A DNA stretch of 35,623 nt. Source: JAJFUG01 sp964473155 (GTDB lineage Bacteria > Gemmatimonadota > Glassbacteria > GWA2-58-10). This document shows positions 17,562 through 25,325 of the stretch, piece by piece (position 1 is the stretch's first letter; every line of letters begins with the position of its first letter). A program made the translations under genes and the position numbers. The stretch is taken from positions 1 through 35,623 of the forward strand of contig CAYYNT010000047.1 in NCBI GenBank assembly GCA_964473155.1. Direction: 5' to 3'. The notes beneath the pieces were generated by a model. That model did no database searches. It had not been told where the DNA came from and was given only the letters and a program-made list of their open reading frames with translations.

Positions 17562-18419
17562 TCAGAGTATCGGGTTGGCGTAACAGTAAAGGCAGCCGCA
17601 GCGGCAGGGCTGCTCACTGTAGCTTCCTATATCGATGCTTTCATGGCAGAGACAGCCTGAATCCCGCCGCTGGCCCTTGTCCGGTTTCGCTGTCAGAGTT
17701 CCGCCATGCAGACCTGTCAGGCGGCGATGATCTATACAGGCCCCGGCGGAAAGGTTATCGATCCCGGCCCCGGCCAGAGCGCTCTCACAGCAGGTCAGGA
17801 TACGAATACCCCGGCAGCGGGCGAGTTCAGCCATCCAGGCGGCCATATCAAACATCCGCGCCCCGTCCGGGTAGATGAAATGCAGCCCCGGCTTTTCCCG
17901 GGTGCGGCGTTCGATCTTGCGGTAATGGTCCATGAACGATATTGTGCAACTGTCGAGCTGCATTCCGGCGGCGAAATCCAGCAGCCTCTCGAACTCGCCC
18001 AGGTTGTCGCGCACCAGTCCATCCCGCTCATAAATAACCACCGGGTCATGACGCCAGCGCAGGGCTTCCGGTCCGAACAGACCAGCCAGTTTACGCATCT
18101 GCTCCAGCCGCTCCTGCAACGGCGGCAGGGAAGGCTCCAGTAAAGGATCCGGGCAGTTCAAAGTGAAATTGAAGGCCAGGGGCCATCCGGAAAGATCATC
18201 CAGACGGTCAAGCAGGGGTCCGTAATTCTTGGACCAGAAGACAATCGAATGAACCGTCTCCCGGCCGACAGGAATCCTCCGCTCGGTCCCGTTGTAAGGA
18301 TTTCTCAGGATAAAATTTCCCAGTCGCAGACCGTTCAGGAACCAGTCGAGATAATGGGCCGGGATATCGGTGCGGCGGCTGGCGGATATCACTGCCGGTA
18401 AAGACTGAGGGCCGGTCAA
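17562..18419 (-). CDS. DUF1848 family protein with C-terminal cysteine cluster
   Basis: 285 aa, cytoplasmic. It opens with 'ISASRRTDIPAHY', the DUF1848 hallmark, has 'VHSIVFWSKN' next, and ends with a cysteine-rich tail: 'SGCLCHESIDIGSY' followed by 'CRCGCLYCYANP' (Cys272, 274, 276, 279). That tail is typical of the family and suggests an Fe-S cluster; the fold has been likened to radical SAM barrels, but the activity is unknown. The reading frame begins with TTG (GGGAGG four bases before), and no ATG gives the conserved N-terminus. Likely cotranscribed with ltaE. Full length for the family. Confidence 0.85.
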   Translation of the reverse strand: MTGPQSLPAVISASRRTDIPAHYLDWFLNGLRLGNFILRNPYNGTERRIPVGRETVHSIVFWSKNYGPLLDRLDDLSGWPLAFNFTLNCPDPLLEPSLPPLQERLEQMRKLAGLFGPEALRWRHDPVVIYERDGLVRDNLGEFERLLDFAAGMQLDSCTISFMDHYRKIERRTREKPGLHFIYPDGARMFDMAAWMAELARCRGIRILTCCESALAGAGIDNLSAGACIDHRRLTGLHGGTLTAKPDKGQRRDSGCLCHESIDIGSYSEQPCRCGCLYCYANPIL

Positions 18420-18473
18420 ACGACCTCCCGGCTTGTGGCGGGTAGAACAAGGCCTTAAATTAGTCGTATTATT

Positions 18474-18848
18474 TCATGGCTGTCTGCACGCCGGCGCCTG
18501 GATTATCTTTGCACCCGCGCCATAACGACCGGAGTAACCGTAACAGCGGGGCTGTGGCAGCACGCTGGCGCGGCGTACAGTCCAGCCGGAAAACTGCATC
18601 CCCCGGCTGGCGGTCCACTCTGTATCCGTTGAGCGCCATACGCGGCGGCTGGCCGGCCAGCCTGTTCGGGAACCGTTGATGACTGCCCGGGGCATGGTTT
18701 CAGGCCTGCTCCTTGACGGATGGCTGTAATACGAGGCGTACTGGTTACGGACCGCCCTGTATCCGGGGGTCTGAAGGCGGTTTGCCGCAGGTGCGGACCC
18801 GGAAAAACAGAACGTGGCTGCCAGACAAAGCACAATAACTGACCGCAT
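18474..18848 (-). CDS. Small secreted hypothetical protein
   Basis: About 124 aa if started at the ATG at 18848; an upstream ATG at 18893 would add 15 residues but overlap the divergent gene. The N-terminus 'MRSVIVLCLAATFCFSGSAPAA' is a clear signal peptide. The rest is basic and rich in Arg, Tyr, Ser and Trp, with no recognised domain. It lies 54 bp upstream of the DUF1848 gene on the same strand, so it may lead that operon. Without homologues the call rests mainly on the signal peptide. Confidence 0.5.
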   Translation of the reverse strand: MRSVIVLCLAATFCFSGSAPAANRLQTPGYRAVRNQYASYYSHPSRSRPETMPRAVINGSRTGWPASRRVWRSTDTEWTASRGMQFSGWTVRRASVLPQPRCYGYSGRYGAGAKIIQAPACRQP

Positions 18849-18870
18849 GGAGCTGTCCCTGTTGAAGAGT

Positions 18871-19482
18871 ATGAAAACCATCAAGTTAAACATATGCCCG
18901 GCGGCCGGGATGTCAAGACTCCCTTTGGCTGTGCTTCTTCTGGCCCTGTTATTCTGCCTGCCATTTAATCTGCCGGCGCAGACGCCAGCGGTTCCTGACA
19001 GTCTGACACTGCTGCGTCAGTTGCCGCCTGGATTCATGGACTCCACCCTTGCCGATTCCATCTCCGGAGCGAGCCATCGCAAATCTCCCTCCGGAGCGTT
19101 ATTCCGCGCGCTTACCCTGCCGGGATGGGGTCAGTTTTACACCGGCCACCCCGTGCGTGGAAGCCTGGCCGCGGTTCTCGAGACAGGTTTTATCGTCCTT
19201 ATGACACAGAAATTTGTCGACCGCAACCGTGAACGTGACCGCCTGCACGGCCTCGAACGCTCTCTCGGACCGGAATGGCCGGTGGATGATCCGGAACGCC
19301 TGGCGCTCAACGAGAGGATCAAAAACCTCAACCGCAAGGCCGGGGACTACATGGCTTATGGCATCACCACCCTGGTGCTGAGCCTTGTGGACTCCTATGT
19401 CAGCGCCCATCTGTATCAGTTCGACCGGAATTTCTACGCCTGCGCCGGGGTGCAATCTGTAGCCCTGCGCCTGGAATTCTGA
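18871..19482 (+). CDS. DUF5683-like membrane protein
   Basis: 203 aa from the ATG at 18871 (the frame is open further upstream to 18814). Hydrophobic signal 'LPLAVLLLALLFCLPFNLPAQ'. The motif 'RALTLPGWGQFYTGHPVRGSLAAVLETGFIV' is the mark of DUF5683, seen mostly in Bacteroidota and relatives. A charged helix ('DRNRERDRLHGLERSL') and a second hydrophobic segment ('YGITTLVLSLVDSYVSAHL') follow. Family function is unknown. It starts only 22 bp from the divergent small secreted protein, so promoters must overlap both genes. It converges on the CheY-like gene, sharing the terminator region. Confidence 0.75.
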   Translation: MKTIKLNICPAAGMSRLPLAVLLLALLFCLPFNLPAQTPAVPDSLTLLRQLPPGFMDSTLADSISGASHRKSPSGALFRALTLPGWGQFYTGHPVRGSLAAVLETGFIVLMTQKFVDRNRERDRLHGLERSLGPEWPVDDPERLALNERIKNLNRKAGDYMAYGITTLVLSLVDSYVSAHLYQFDRNFYACAGVQSVALRLEF

Positions 19483-19484
19483 AC

Positions 19485-19516
19485 AAAAAAACCGGCGCGG
19501 GTCATCCCCGTCCGGC
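19485..19516 (-). terminator. Intrinsic terminator for the CheY-like gene
   Basis: On the minus strand CCGG-A-CGGG, a five-base loop, then CCCG-CG-CCGG is followed by a run of seven T's (A's at 19485-19491). It is 28 bp past the response-regulator stop and three bp past the convergent DUF5683-like stop. Confidence 0.65.
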
Positions 19517-19543
19517 GCTCGTCAAACCAGATCTTTTTAAGCT

Positions 19544-19924
19544 CTATTTCTCTTCCAGCACCTGCGCCACCATCTCCCGGAGCGCTTCGGGGGCAAAAGG
19601 CTTGCGCAGATAAGCCTTGACGCCCTTGGCCGTAAGCTCCTCAATCCTTGTGCGGCTGCCCTCGGTGGAGACAATCACCACCGGCACACTCTTGAGTATT
19701 CCCTCTTTATCCATCTGCTCGATCATCTCGATGCCATTCATCACCGGCATGTTGATATCGGCAAACACCAGATCAACCCACTCTCTGCGCAGGATTTCGA
19801 GGGCTTCCTGCCCATTGCCTGCGTTCCAGAGTTCTCCTACCGGTATTTCGGCAATACGGAGCGTTTTGGCTATAACCGCGCGGATTGTCTCCGAATCATC
19901 TACAATAAGGATGTTATAAGCCAT
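19544..19924 (-). CDS. Stand-alone CheY-like response regulator
   Basis: 126 aa, a single receiver domain. The acidic pair D9-D10, phospho-acceptor D56 ('FADINMP'), switch S86 ('IVSTEG') and K108 ('YLRKPF') are all in place. No output domain is attached. No kinase or chemotaxis gene is near, so its sensor is encoded elsewhere. GAGGAG stands four bases before the ATG. Monocistronic, ending at a strong hairpin. Confidence 0.93.
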   Translation of the reverse strand: MAYNILIVDDSETIRAVIAKTLRIAEIPVGELWNAGNGQEALEILRREWVDLVFADINMPVMNGIEMIEQMDKEGILKSVPVVIVSTEGSRTRIEELTAKGVKAYLRKPFAPEALREMVAQVLEEK

Positions 19925-20386
19925 GCAAGCTCCTCATTCAAGGTGTGTGCCTTCATTATATCAAACTCCTTTCATGCGCGCCATAAAAAAATCCCAGCTT
20001 TCCTCTGTTCCTGCTTGAGCATCGCTCCTTCATAAGTAATGGAAAAACCAATTGCTGTGAATCCGATGCCTGTTTCCCAGTCAGGACATGCTGACCAAGA
20101 TTCATTGTCACTCCGCAAAAGCTCCGGCCGGTGTCAGAGTATACCCGACAGAATGATTCAGAAAAACATTTCAGGATGAGTTTTAATTCGATAATTCGCA
20201 ACTTGTTATAATTCGCTGCGACGATCCTGATTATCCTCAATAAACAGTACTTTGACCGATTATTCTTGTCAGAAACCTTTCCATAATTTATTGTAGGTTT
20301 TAGAATTTTTATCATTCCATACTGGATACTGTATTCCAAATTATTTCTTATTCTTACCAGGCCCTGGGCACAGACGGGAGAAAAAC
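19925..20386. promoter_or_regulatory. 462-bp AT-rich divergent regulatory region
   Basis: No gene is supported; a 146-codon minus-strand frame has no domain features and unlikely composition. A perfect TATAAT lies at 20207-20212 within the second of two direct repeats ATAATTCGC (20191-20199 and 20208-20216, 17 bp apart). A related TTAATTCG precedes them at 20183-20190. These could be tandem regulator sites, perhaps for the MerR-type protein downstream, but they lie about 170 bp from its start. Confidence 0.35.
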
Positions 20387-20857
20387 ATGTATTCAAAAAT
20401 CGGAAAAGTGGCCATGCAGGTGGGGCTTTCCATTAAAAGAATACGAGAGTACGAAAAAGAGGGATTTCTGCGGCCGGTTCGCTGCGAATCAAGCAACCAG
20501 CGCTTGTACAGCGAATTCGAAATCAAGCAGATCCTTCAGATAAAGAAGTTGATTCATGAGCGCGGCATGACTGTTGAGGGGATCCGCTACCTGCTGAACC
20601 TGGCCCCCTGCTGGCTGATATTCGGCTGTGACAACGCCGAGCGCTGCCAGGCGTATCAGCAGCCGCACGAGCGCTGCTGGAAGGTGGCAAAGGCTCTGGA
20701 CCTCGAACCGGGCTGTCCTGGAGATTGCAATATATGCCCTGTGTTCCTTTCCCGCGGGGCGGAAATTCGTCCCCTGTTCGAAAAAACACCATCCGATAAC
20801 AGCGATGGGAATGCGGCAGAGGAAACCGGACAATTAAGAGCTATCGGACAGGACTGA
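20387..20857 (+). CDS. MerR-family transcriptional regulator with Cys-rich C-terminal domain
   Basis: 156 aa. Residues 3-72 are a MerR winged helix: 'YSKIGKVAMQVGLSIKRIREYEKEGFLRPVR', 'NQRLYSEFEIKQI', 'ERGMTVEGIRYLL'. In place of the long dimerising coiled coil there is a compact tail with seven cysteines, spaced C75-x5-C81-x5-C87-x9-C97-x12-C110-x3-C114-x2-C117, including 'PCWLIFGC' and 'ERCW'. This looks like an Fe-S or zinc site that could sense redox state or metals (inference). GGGAG is seven bases before the ATG. Downstream lies the MITE-like element, then a convergent hydrolase gene. Confidence 0.85.
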   Translation: MYSKIGKVAMQVGLSIKRIREYEKEGFLRPVRCESSNQRLYSEFEIKQILQIKKLIHERGMTVEGIRYLLNLAPCWLIFGCDNAERCQAYQQPHERCWKVAKALDLEPGCPGDCNICPVFLSRGAEIRPLFEKTPSDNSDGNAAEETGQLRAIGQD

Positions 20858-20881
20858 TCCGGTTGATGCGGCTGTAAAGAT

Positions 20882-21013
20882 AAAGGGGCTGTCCCAAAAG
20901 TCCCCGATTTTGCTCTTTGCAAATTGATGCAATCTCTAACCAACTGAAATAAAAGCAGTTCTGGGGCACGGCGCGCCGTGCCCCACATTTAAGACTTTTG
21001 GGACAGCTCCTTT
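20882..21013. mobile_element. MITE-like element (132 bp) with 21-bp terminal inverted repeats
   Basis: Left end 20882-20902 and right end 20993-21013 are inverted copies with a single mismatch; the core reads GGGGCTGTCCCAAAAGTC, a wording common at the ends of several IS families. The interior has no coding capacity and contains a 22-bp perfect palindrome (20963-20984, GGGGCACGGCG and its complement). No target-site duplication is obvious. It lies between two convergent genes and its long hairpin, with T-rich flanks, may double as a bidirectional terminator. Confidence 0.75.
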
Positions 21014-21035
21014 CCTTTTTCAATCCCTTCCGGAA

Positions 21036-23162
21036 TCACAATCCCTTCATCAGTTCCGGCAGCCAGAGGCCCTCGGTGGCGGTTGCGAACCTGAGGTTGG
21101 CGCCCAGCCCCAGGGCGGCTGTTTTTGTCTCAAACCAGTTCCGGTCCAGGCTCCCTCCCGCGTTCAGCAGAACCAGCGGCTTACGAGCCAGGAGAAGCGT
21201 CGCAGTCCGGAAATCGCCCACGCGCTTGAGCGAACCGACCGGCAGCAGGTCGAGCAGCTCACGGCCGTAAACCGGGTCCTTGCCGTCAAGATCGACCAGC
21301 GAAAGGTCCGCTGCGCCGGACACCGCACCGGCGAAAGCGGCGGTCAAGCCGCAGCGGCTCAGTCCGGCCAGGGCCAGACGGCTGCCGGGCCAAGTCTTGC
21401 GCGCCCAGGCCAGAGCAGTCAGGATATCCTGGATGCCGTTCAGGCTGTTGCTGCGGTTGTAGGTATAAGGCCAACTGAACGAGTCCCAGGTCTTTCTGGA
21501 GACAGCCAGTTCGCCCGAGGCGTAGCCGCCCACGCGCACCACGCGCCAGCCCTTGTCTGTCAACGGAGCGATCCAGGGCCGTAGCTGCGTTCCGCCGGGC
21601 AAAGCCACTCCGCCCACCTCCTCCGGGTAAACCAGCAGCAGCGTGCCGACAGCTTTCCCGGCCGGTTCGACCACCTCGAGCGAAATGCAATCCCCCTTCC
21701 CGGCGCGCCCCAGTTTCAGGCTGCGGCAGGAGACCGCCCCCACCCTGCGGCTGGTTTCTCCACCGGCAATCAGTTCCGAAGACGCAGGATTTTCCACGCT
21801 CAACAGTAGTCCCAGGGCCTTGCCATAAGACCCGGCGAAAGCATCCAGGGAGGATGCCGCAGCGGGCAGGCTTGCCTGGTACTGCTTCTCCGAGGCCTCG
21901 ATCCAGTTGGAGATTATCTGGTCCGGCTCAATCGCGTTTTCAGGCAGAATCTTGTCCGGAAAAACCCGCATGTCGCCAAGACTTGCCATCTCCGGAGCGG
22001 TCACCGGGGGATTTTCGACGAGCGGTCCGGCGGCTTTCAGGTGCTTGTGGAAAAAGGCGTAAACAGCGGCGCGTGTCGCGGCGTTATAGTTGTGTCCCGC
22101 ATTGATGTGAACGTTGGCGATTTTATCCTTCGCTCCATACAGCTCGTAATACTTTGAGATGAAAGGGAATTCACGTTCCGGGCAACTGTTTGTCCAGGGG
22201 TCCTCGGTGGCGGAGCAGAGGATCAGAGGGCGCGGAGCGAACGCCGCGGCCAGCTCTACCGTGGTGGCGTCGCGCCACAGTCCGGGGGCGTTTTCGCAAA
22301 GGCAGCCGGGGTGCTTTTTCATGCCGATGATATTGACCGGCGCGGCCACCTTGATCCGATCATCCACGGTCATCAGCAGAATGGTCTGCGAGGCCCCGCC
22401 AGAAGCTCCGGTGCAGCCGATGCGTGTAGAGTCAACCTCGGGAAGCGAGGACAGAAAGTCCACCGCGCGAACGCAGTTCCAGACCTGCATACCGGCCAGG
22501 TTCATCCCGTAAAGCTCGGGCAGCGGAAAATCAAATGTCCCTTTCCAACGCCGCGGCTCACTGGGCGCGGGTTTGTCAGCCACGAGCTGCGCCAGGCTCT
22601 TGTTGTTGTCGTGCGGCAGTTGGAAGCAGTCGTTGTAACCGACCATGTCGATAGAAAACACGACAAAGCCCATGCGCGCGAAATCTATGCAGCGGCCTGG
22701 TATGGTGCCGTCCTGGCCGTTGGTAAGCCGCCCGTAAAACCAGTGCCCGTGCGGGCAGAGCACGGCCGGGAAAGGCCCGCTTCCGGATGACGGCATGTAA
22801 AGGTTGCCGGTGGCCAGGTAGCCTGGCAGGCTTTCAAAATATACCTTGGCCACCTTGAATCCCTGGCCCTCTTTCCAATCGAATATTTTTGCGTTCAAAG
22901 GATTTTTTTCCGGCTGCGGCCAGAGGCCCAGGCTCAGGCGGACTTCCTGGCGCAGCTTCAGCCTGCGCGCTTCCCAGTCTGCCAGGCTTCCCAGCGGCGG
23001 TATTCGTGGAACGGCATCGAAATGATCCGCATCCATCAGTTGAGAGGCCCGGTTGTCCGAGACCGGCAACTGGGCGGCTGTTACGGCGGCAGTAATGAAG
23101 GTCAGGAAGGAGAATAAAGCAACCATTCTCAGTACATCCACCGTCCGGTATTTCGATTTCAT
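21036..23162 (-). CDS. Secreted two-domain alpha/beta hydrolase (acetyl xylan esterase-like)
   Basis: 708 aa with signal peptide about 1-30. The first domain (about 50-380) is an alpha/beta hydrolase of the acetyl esterase/dienelactone hydrolase type. It has 'AVLCPHGHW' (oxyanion region), nucleophile S254 in 'GCTGASGGASQ', acidic candidates E320/D321, and H357 in 'NAGHNYN'. The second domain (about 430-700) repeats a hydrolase-like pattern, with 'LALAGLSRCGLTAAFAG' at the nucleophile elbow and 'LLARKPLVLLNAGG' later, but lacks a clear catalytic histidine, so it may be degenerate. Such proteins commonly deacetylate plant polysaccharides. GGAGG lies six bases before the ATG. Monocistronic. Confidence 0.75.
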   Translation of the reverse strand: MKSKYRTVDVLRMVALFSFLTFITAAVTAAQLPVSDNRASQLMDADHFDAVPRIPPLGSLADWEARRLKLRQEVRLSLGLWPQPEKNPLNAKIFDWKEGQGFKVAKVYFESLPGYLATGNLYMPSSGSGPFPAVLCPHGHWFYGRLTNGQDGTIPGRCIDFARMGFVVFSIDMVGYNDCFQLPHDNNKSLAQLVADKPAPSEPRRWKGTFDFPLPELYGMNLAGMQVWNCVRAVDFLSSLPEVDSTRIGCTGASGGASQTILLMTVDDRIKVAAPVNIIGMKKHPGCLCENAPGLWRDATTVELAAAFAPRPLILCSATEDPWTNSCPEREFPFISKYYELYGAKDKIANVHINAGHNYNAATRAAVYAFFHKHLKAAGPLVENPPVTAPEMASLGDMRVFPDKILPENAIEPDQIISNWIEASEKQYQASLPAAASSLDAFAGSYGKALGLLLSVENPASSELIAGGETSRRVGAVSCRSLKLGRAGKGDCISLEVVEPAGKAVGTLLLVYPEEVGGVALPGGTQLRPWIAPLTDKGWRVVRVGGYASGELAVSRKTWDSFSWPYTYNRSNSLNGIQDILTALAWARKTWPGSRLALAGLSRCGLTAAFAGAVSGAADLSLVDLDGKDPVYGRELLDLLPVGSLKRVGDFRTATLLLARKPLVLLNAGGSLDRNWFETKTAALGLGANLRFATATEGLWLPELMKGL

Positions 23163-23369
23163 GGGCAGCCTCCGGGATTCTGTTCATTCCATTTTCGCGG
23201 CCTTTCTTTCACGGCCGCGGATGTGATACGAGTCATGAAATCCATACTGCATATTCTACTTAATGCCCCGCCTGCGGGCAAGAGTATAGTCTGCCGTTTG
23301 ACAGTCTTCATTACAGAATATAGATTCCATCGACCGCAAAGACAGATACATTTTCCCCGGGGGCTGATT

Positions 23370-25163
23370 ATGAAATACAGATTTTGTTCCATACTGACGC
23401 TGGTGCTGCTGTTCGCCTGCTCCGGCGGGACAGACAGAAAAACCGCCGAGACTCAGACGCGCACTGATTCCGCGCCTGAAAGCGGCACACATCCCACGGT
23501 TTCCTGGATACTGGCCTGCCGGACCGGACAGGGCGGTTTCGGCTGGTTCCCCGGTGACTCGGCTTTTACAAGTACAACCGGCATGGCGATAGAGGCCCTG
23601 GCCGGACTGGGCGCGCTGGAAAATCTGGACGGACGGGACAGCCTGATTCTTTGGCTTCAAAGACGGCAGGGAGAGGACGGCGGGTTCAGCGAGACCGCCG
23701 GGTACTACGGAGCGGGATACGTGTTGCCCTGGGGATCGGAAAGCGCCCTGGAACCTACTTTCTGGGCCATGCGCGCGCTGGAGATTCTGGAGGCCGCGCC
23801 CGTGTCGCCTGAAAAGGCCGCGGCTTTCATCCGCGCGCGGCAGAAAGCCAGCGGCGCATTCGATGCCAGCGAGTACACACTGGGTGAACCGGACGAGGGT
23901 GTATACAGCACCTGCTGGGCCGTGCAGGCGCTGCGGATTCTTGGCCAGTCCGTGCCGGATTCGTCCCGGGTGGTATCCTGGCTGCGTGCTCAGCAGAACA
24001 CGACTTTCCGCCGCGGCGGTTTCGCTCTCAGCCCGGACAATTTCTATTTCGCCACTCCACTGGGCGCCTTCTACGCGGTCCAGGCCCTGGCAACCCTGGG
24101 CGCTTCCCCGGATGATCCTGACAAGGCGCGCAGTTTTCTGTTGAGCGAGTTCGGGCAGGAGCCGGATGGCGGATTCGAGATGGGCCACGGCGACGGGTGG
24201 AACGGGTATGACCATTACTCGCGGATGGAGGACACGCAGGCCTCGGTGGCCGCCCTGGCCCTTCTGGGGCATCCCCTGACCGACAGCGACACCAGCCGCG
24301 CCGCCCGTCCGGCGTCCGATTGCGCCGCCTGGGTGACATCGACACAGAACCGCGATGGCGGTTTTGGCCGTTTCGGCGTGACCGACCAGACTCCGGTCAA
24401 ATCTCCGAGCGAAATGCGCGCCACCTGGGCCGCGGTGATGACTCTCTCCCTCCTGGGCCGCGAAATTCCGCGTCCGGTGGAACCCGTGCCGCCGGTGGAG
24501 CCTTTCCAGGTTCACGAGTGCCTGCACCGTCACCCGGTGGTCAACTGCTCCGATCCCATGGATGTCTGGGCTTTCCGGCGGATCGCGGCGCCCATCTACT
24601 ACCATTACCTTGCCTCCACCGGCAGCCAGACCGAAGCTGTCGGAATGCTCAGCCGCTGGGTCCGCGCCGCCGTGGGTCCGGAAAGCTTCCAGGGGGAGAG
24701 GCGTAATTTCCGCGCCCGCCGTCACCTGATGCATTCCTGGGGACAGTGCGGAACCATGAGCATAGTGTTGCAGGCCCTGGCTACCAGCGTGGACCACGCC
24801 GCACGCGGAGCTTATGCTTTTGGAGACGCCAACTGCGAGGTGCTGCTACGGGAGGACAACTGGGACAGGGAGCACTGGGTCTGCTTCATCCCGTTCACCA
24901 ACGAGTTCATTCCCTCGGGAATTGAGACTCCCGAGGGAACGCGCAACGGCTGGAGCGCCCTGGACCTGGTGATCAACAGCCGTCTGCGCCAGAAAAACCT
25001 TAATTATATCTCCCTGACCCGCCTGGGCGACCACCGTTACTGGAGGGTCTGGATGCAGGCCGTGGACAGCAGCGGCGCTTTGGGGCTGGAGGCCAGAATA
25101 GACACGAGCATGACCTACGGCGATTCCATTCCGCGGCTGATGTATCCCGGCGAAAGCTGGTAG
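23370..25163 (+). CDS. Lipoprotein with prenyltransferase/squalene-oxidase-type repeats and a transglutaminase-like C-terminal domain
   Basis: 597 aa from the ATG at 23370, chosen because it gives the lipoprotein signal 'MKYRFCSILTLVLLFAC' (lipid Cys17) and follows a G-rich site; the open frame extends to 23223. Residues 40-375 have repeated 'Q..DGGF' helices-and-turn units ('RRQGEDGGFS', 'EPDGGFE', 'QNRDGGFGRFG'), as in alpha/alpha toroids of the prenyltransferase family. The C-terminal part has 'WGQCGTMSIVLQALA' (C460) and 'DREHWVCFIP' (H502), plausible as the Cys and His of a transglutaminase-like core. Toroid fold is a solid call; the peptidase-like domain is inference. It is divergent from the hydrolase gene. 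Confidence 0.7.
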   Translation: MKYRFCSILTLVLLFACSGGTDRKTAETQTRTDSAPESGTHPTVSWILACRTGQGGFGWFPGDSAFTSTTGMAIEALAGLGALENLDGRDSLILWLQRRQGEDGGFSETAGYYGAGYVLPWGSESALEPTFWAMRALEILEAAPVSPEKAAAFIRARQKASGAFDASEYTLGEPDEGVYSTCWAVQALRILGQSVPDSSRVVSWLRAQQNTTFRRGGFALSPDNFYFATPLGAFYAVQALATLGASPDDPDKARSFLLSEFGQEPDGGFEMGHGDGWNGYDHYSRMEDTQASVAALALLGHPLTDSDTSRAARPASDCAAWVTSTQNRDGGFGRFGVTDQTPVKSPSEMRATWAAVMTLSLLGREIPRPVEPVPPVEPFQVHECLHRHPVVNCSDPMDVWAFRRIAAPIYYHYLASTGSQTEAVGMLSRWVRAAVGPESFQGERRNFRARRHLMHSWGQCGTMSIVLQALATSVDHAARGAYAFGDANCEVLLREDNWDREHWVCFIPFTNEFIPSGIETPEGTRNGWSALDLVINSRLRQKNLNYISLTRLGDHRYWRVWMQAVDSSGALGLEARIDTSMTYGDSIPRLMYPGESW

Positions 25164-25325
25164 ACGGGGCGGTTCTTTTTTATCCCGAAAGAGTGATCCG
25201 TGGATCATATGCTTGACAGCGCAACACAGGGAAAGCAATTTTTATCCGATACCCGCCGGCGGATTCCGGCGTTTCGAACCTGACAGACTTTATCGTCCCT
25301 TGACTTTGCGGAAGGACTGCCTTAA

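Noticed and set aside
19956..20396. 146-codon minus-strand reading frame in an AT-rich gap
   Set aside because: No domain, no good start site, and it overlaps the MerR gene start; AT-rich spacer with a chance frame.
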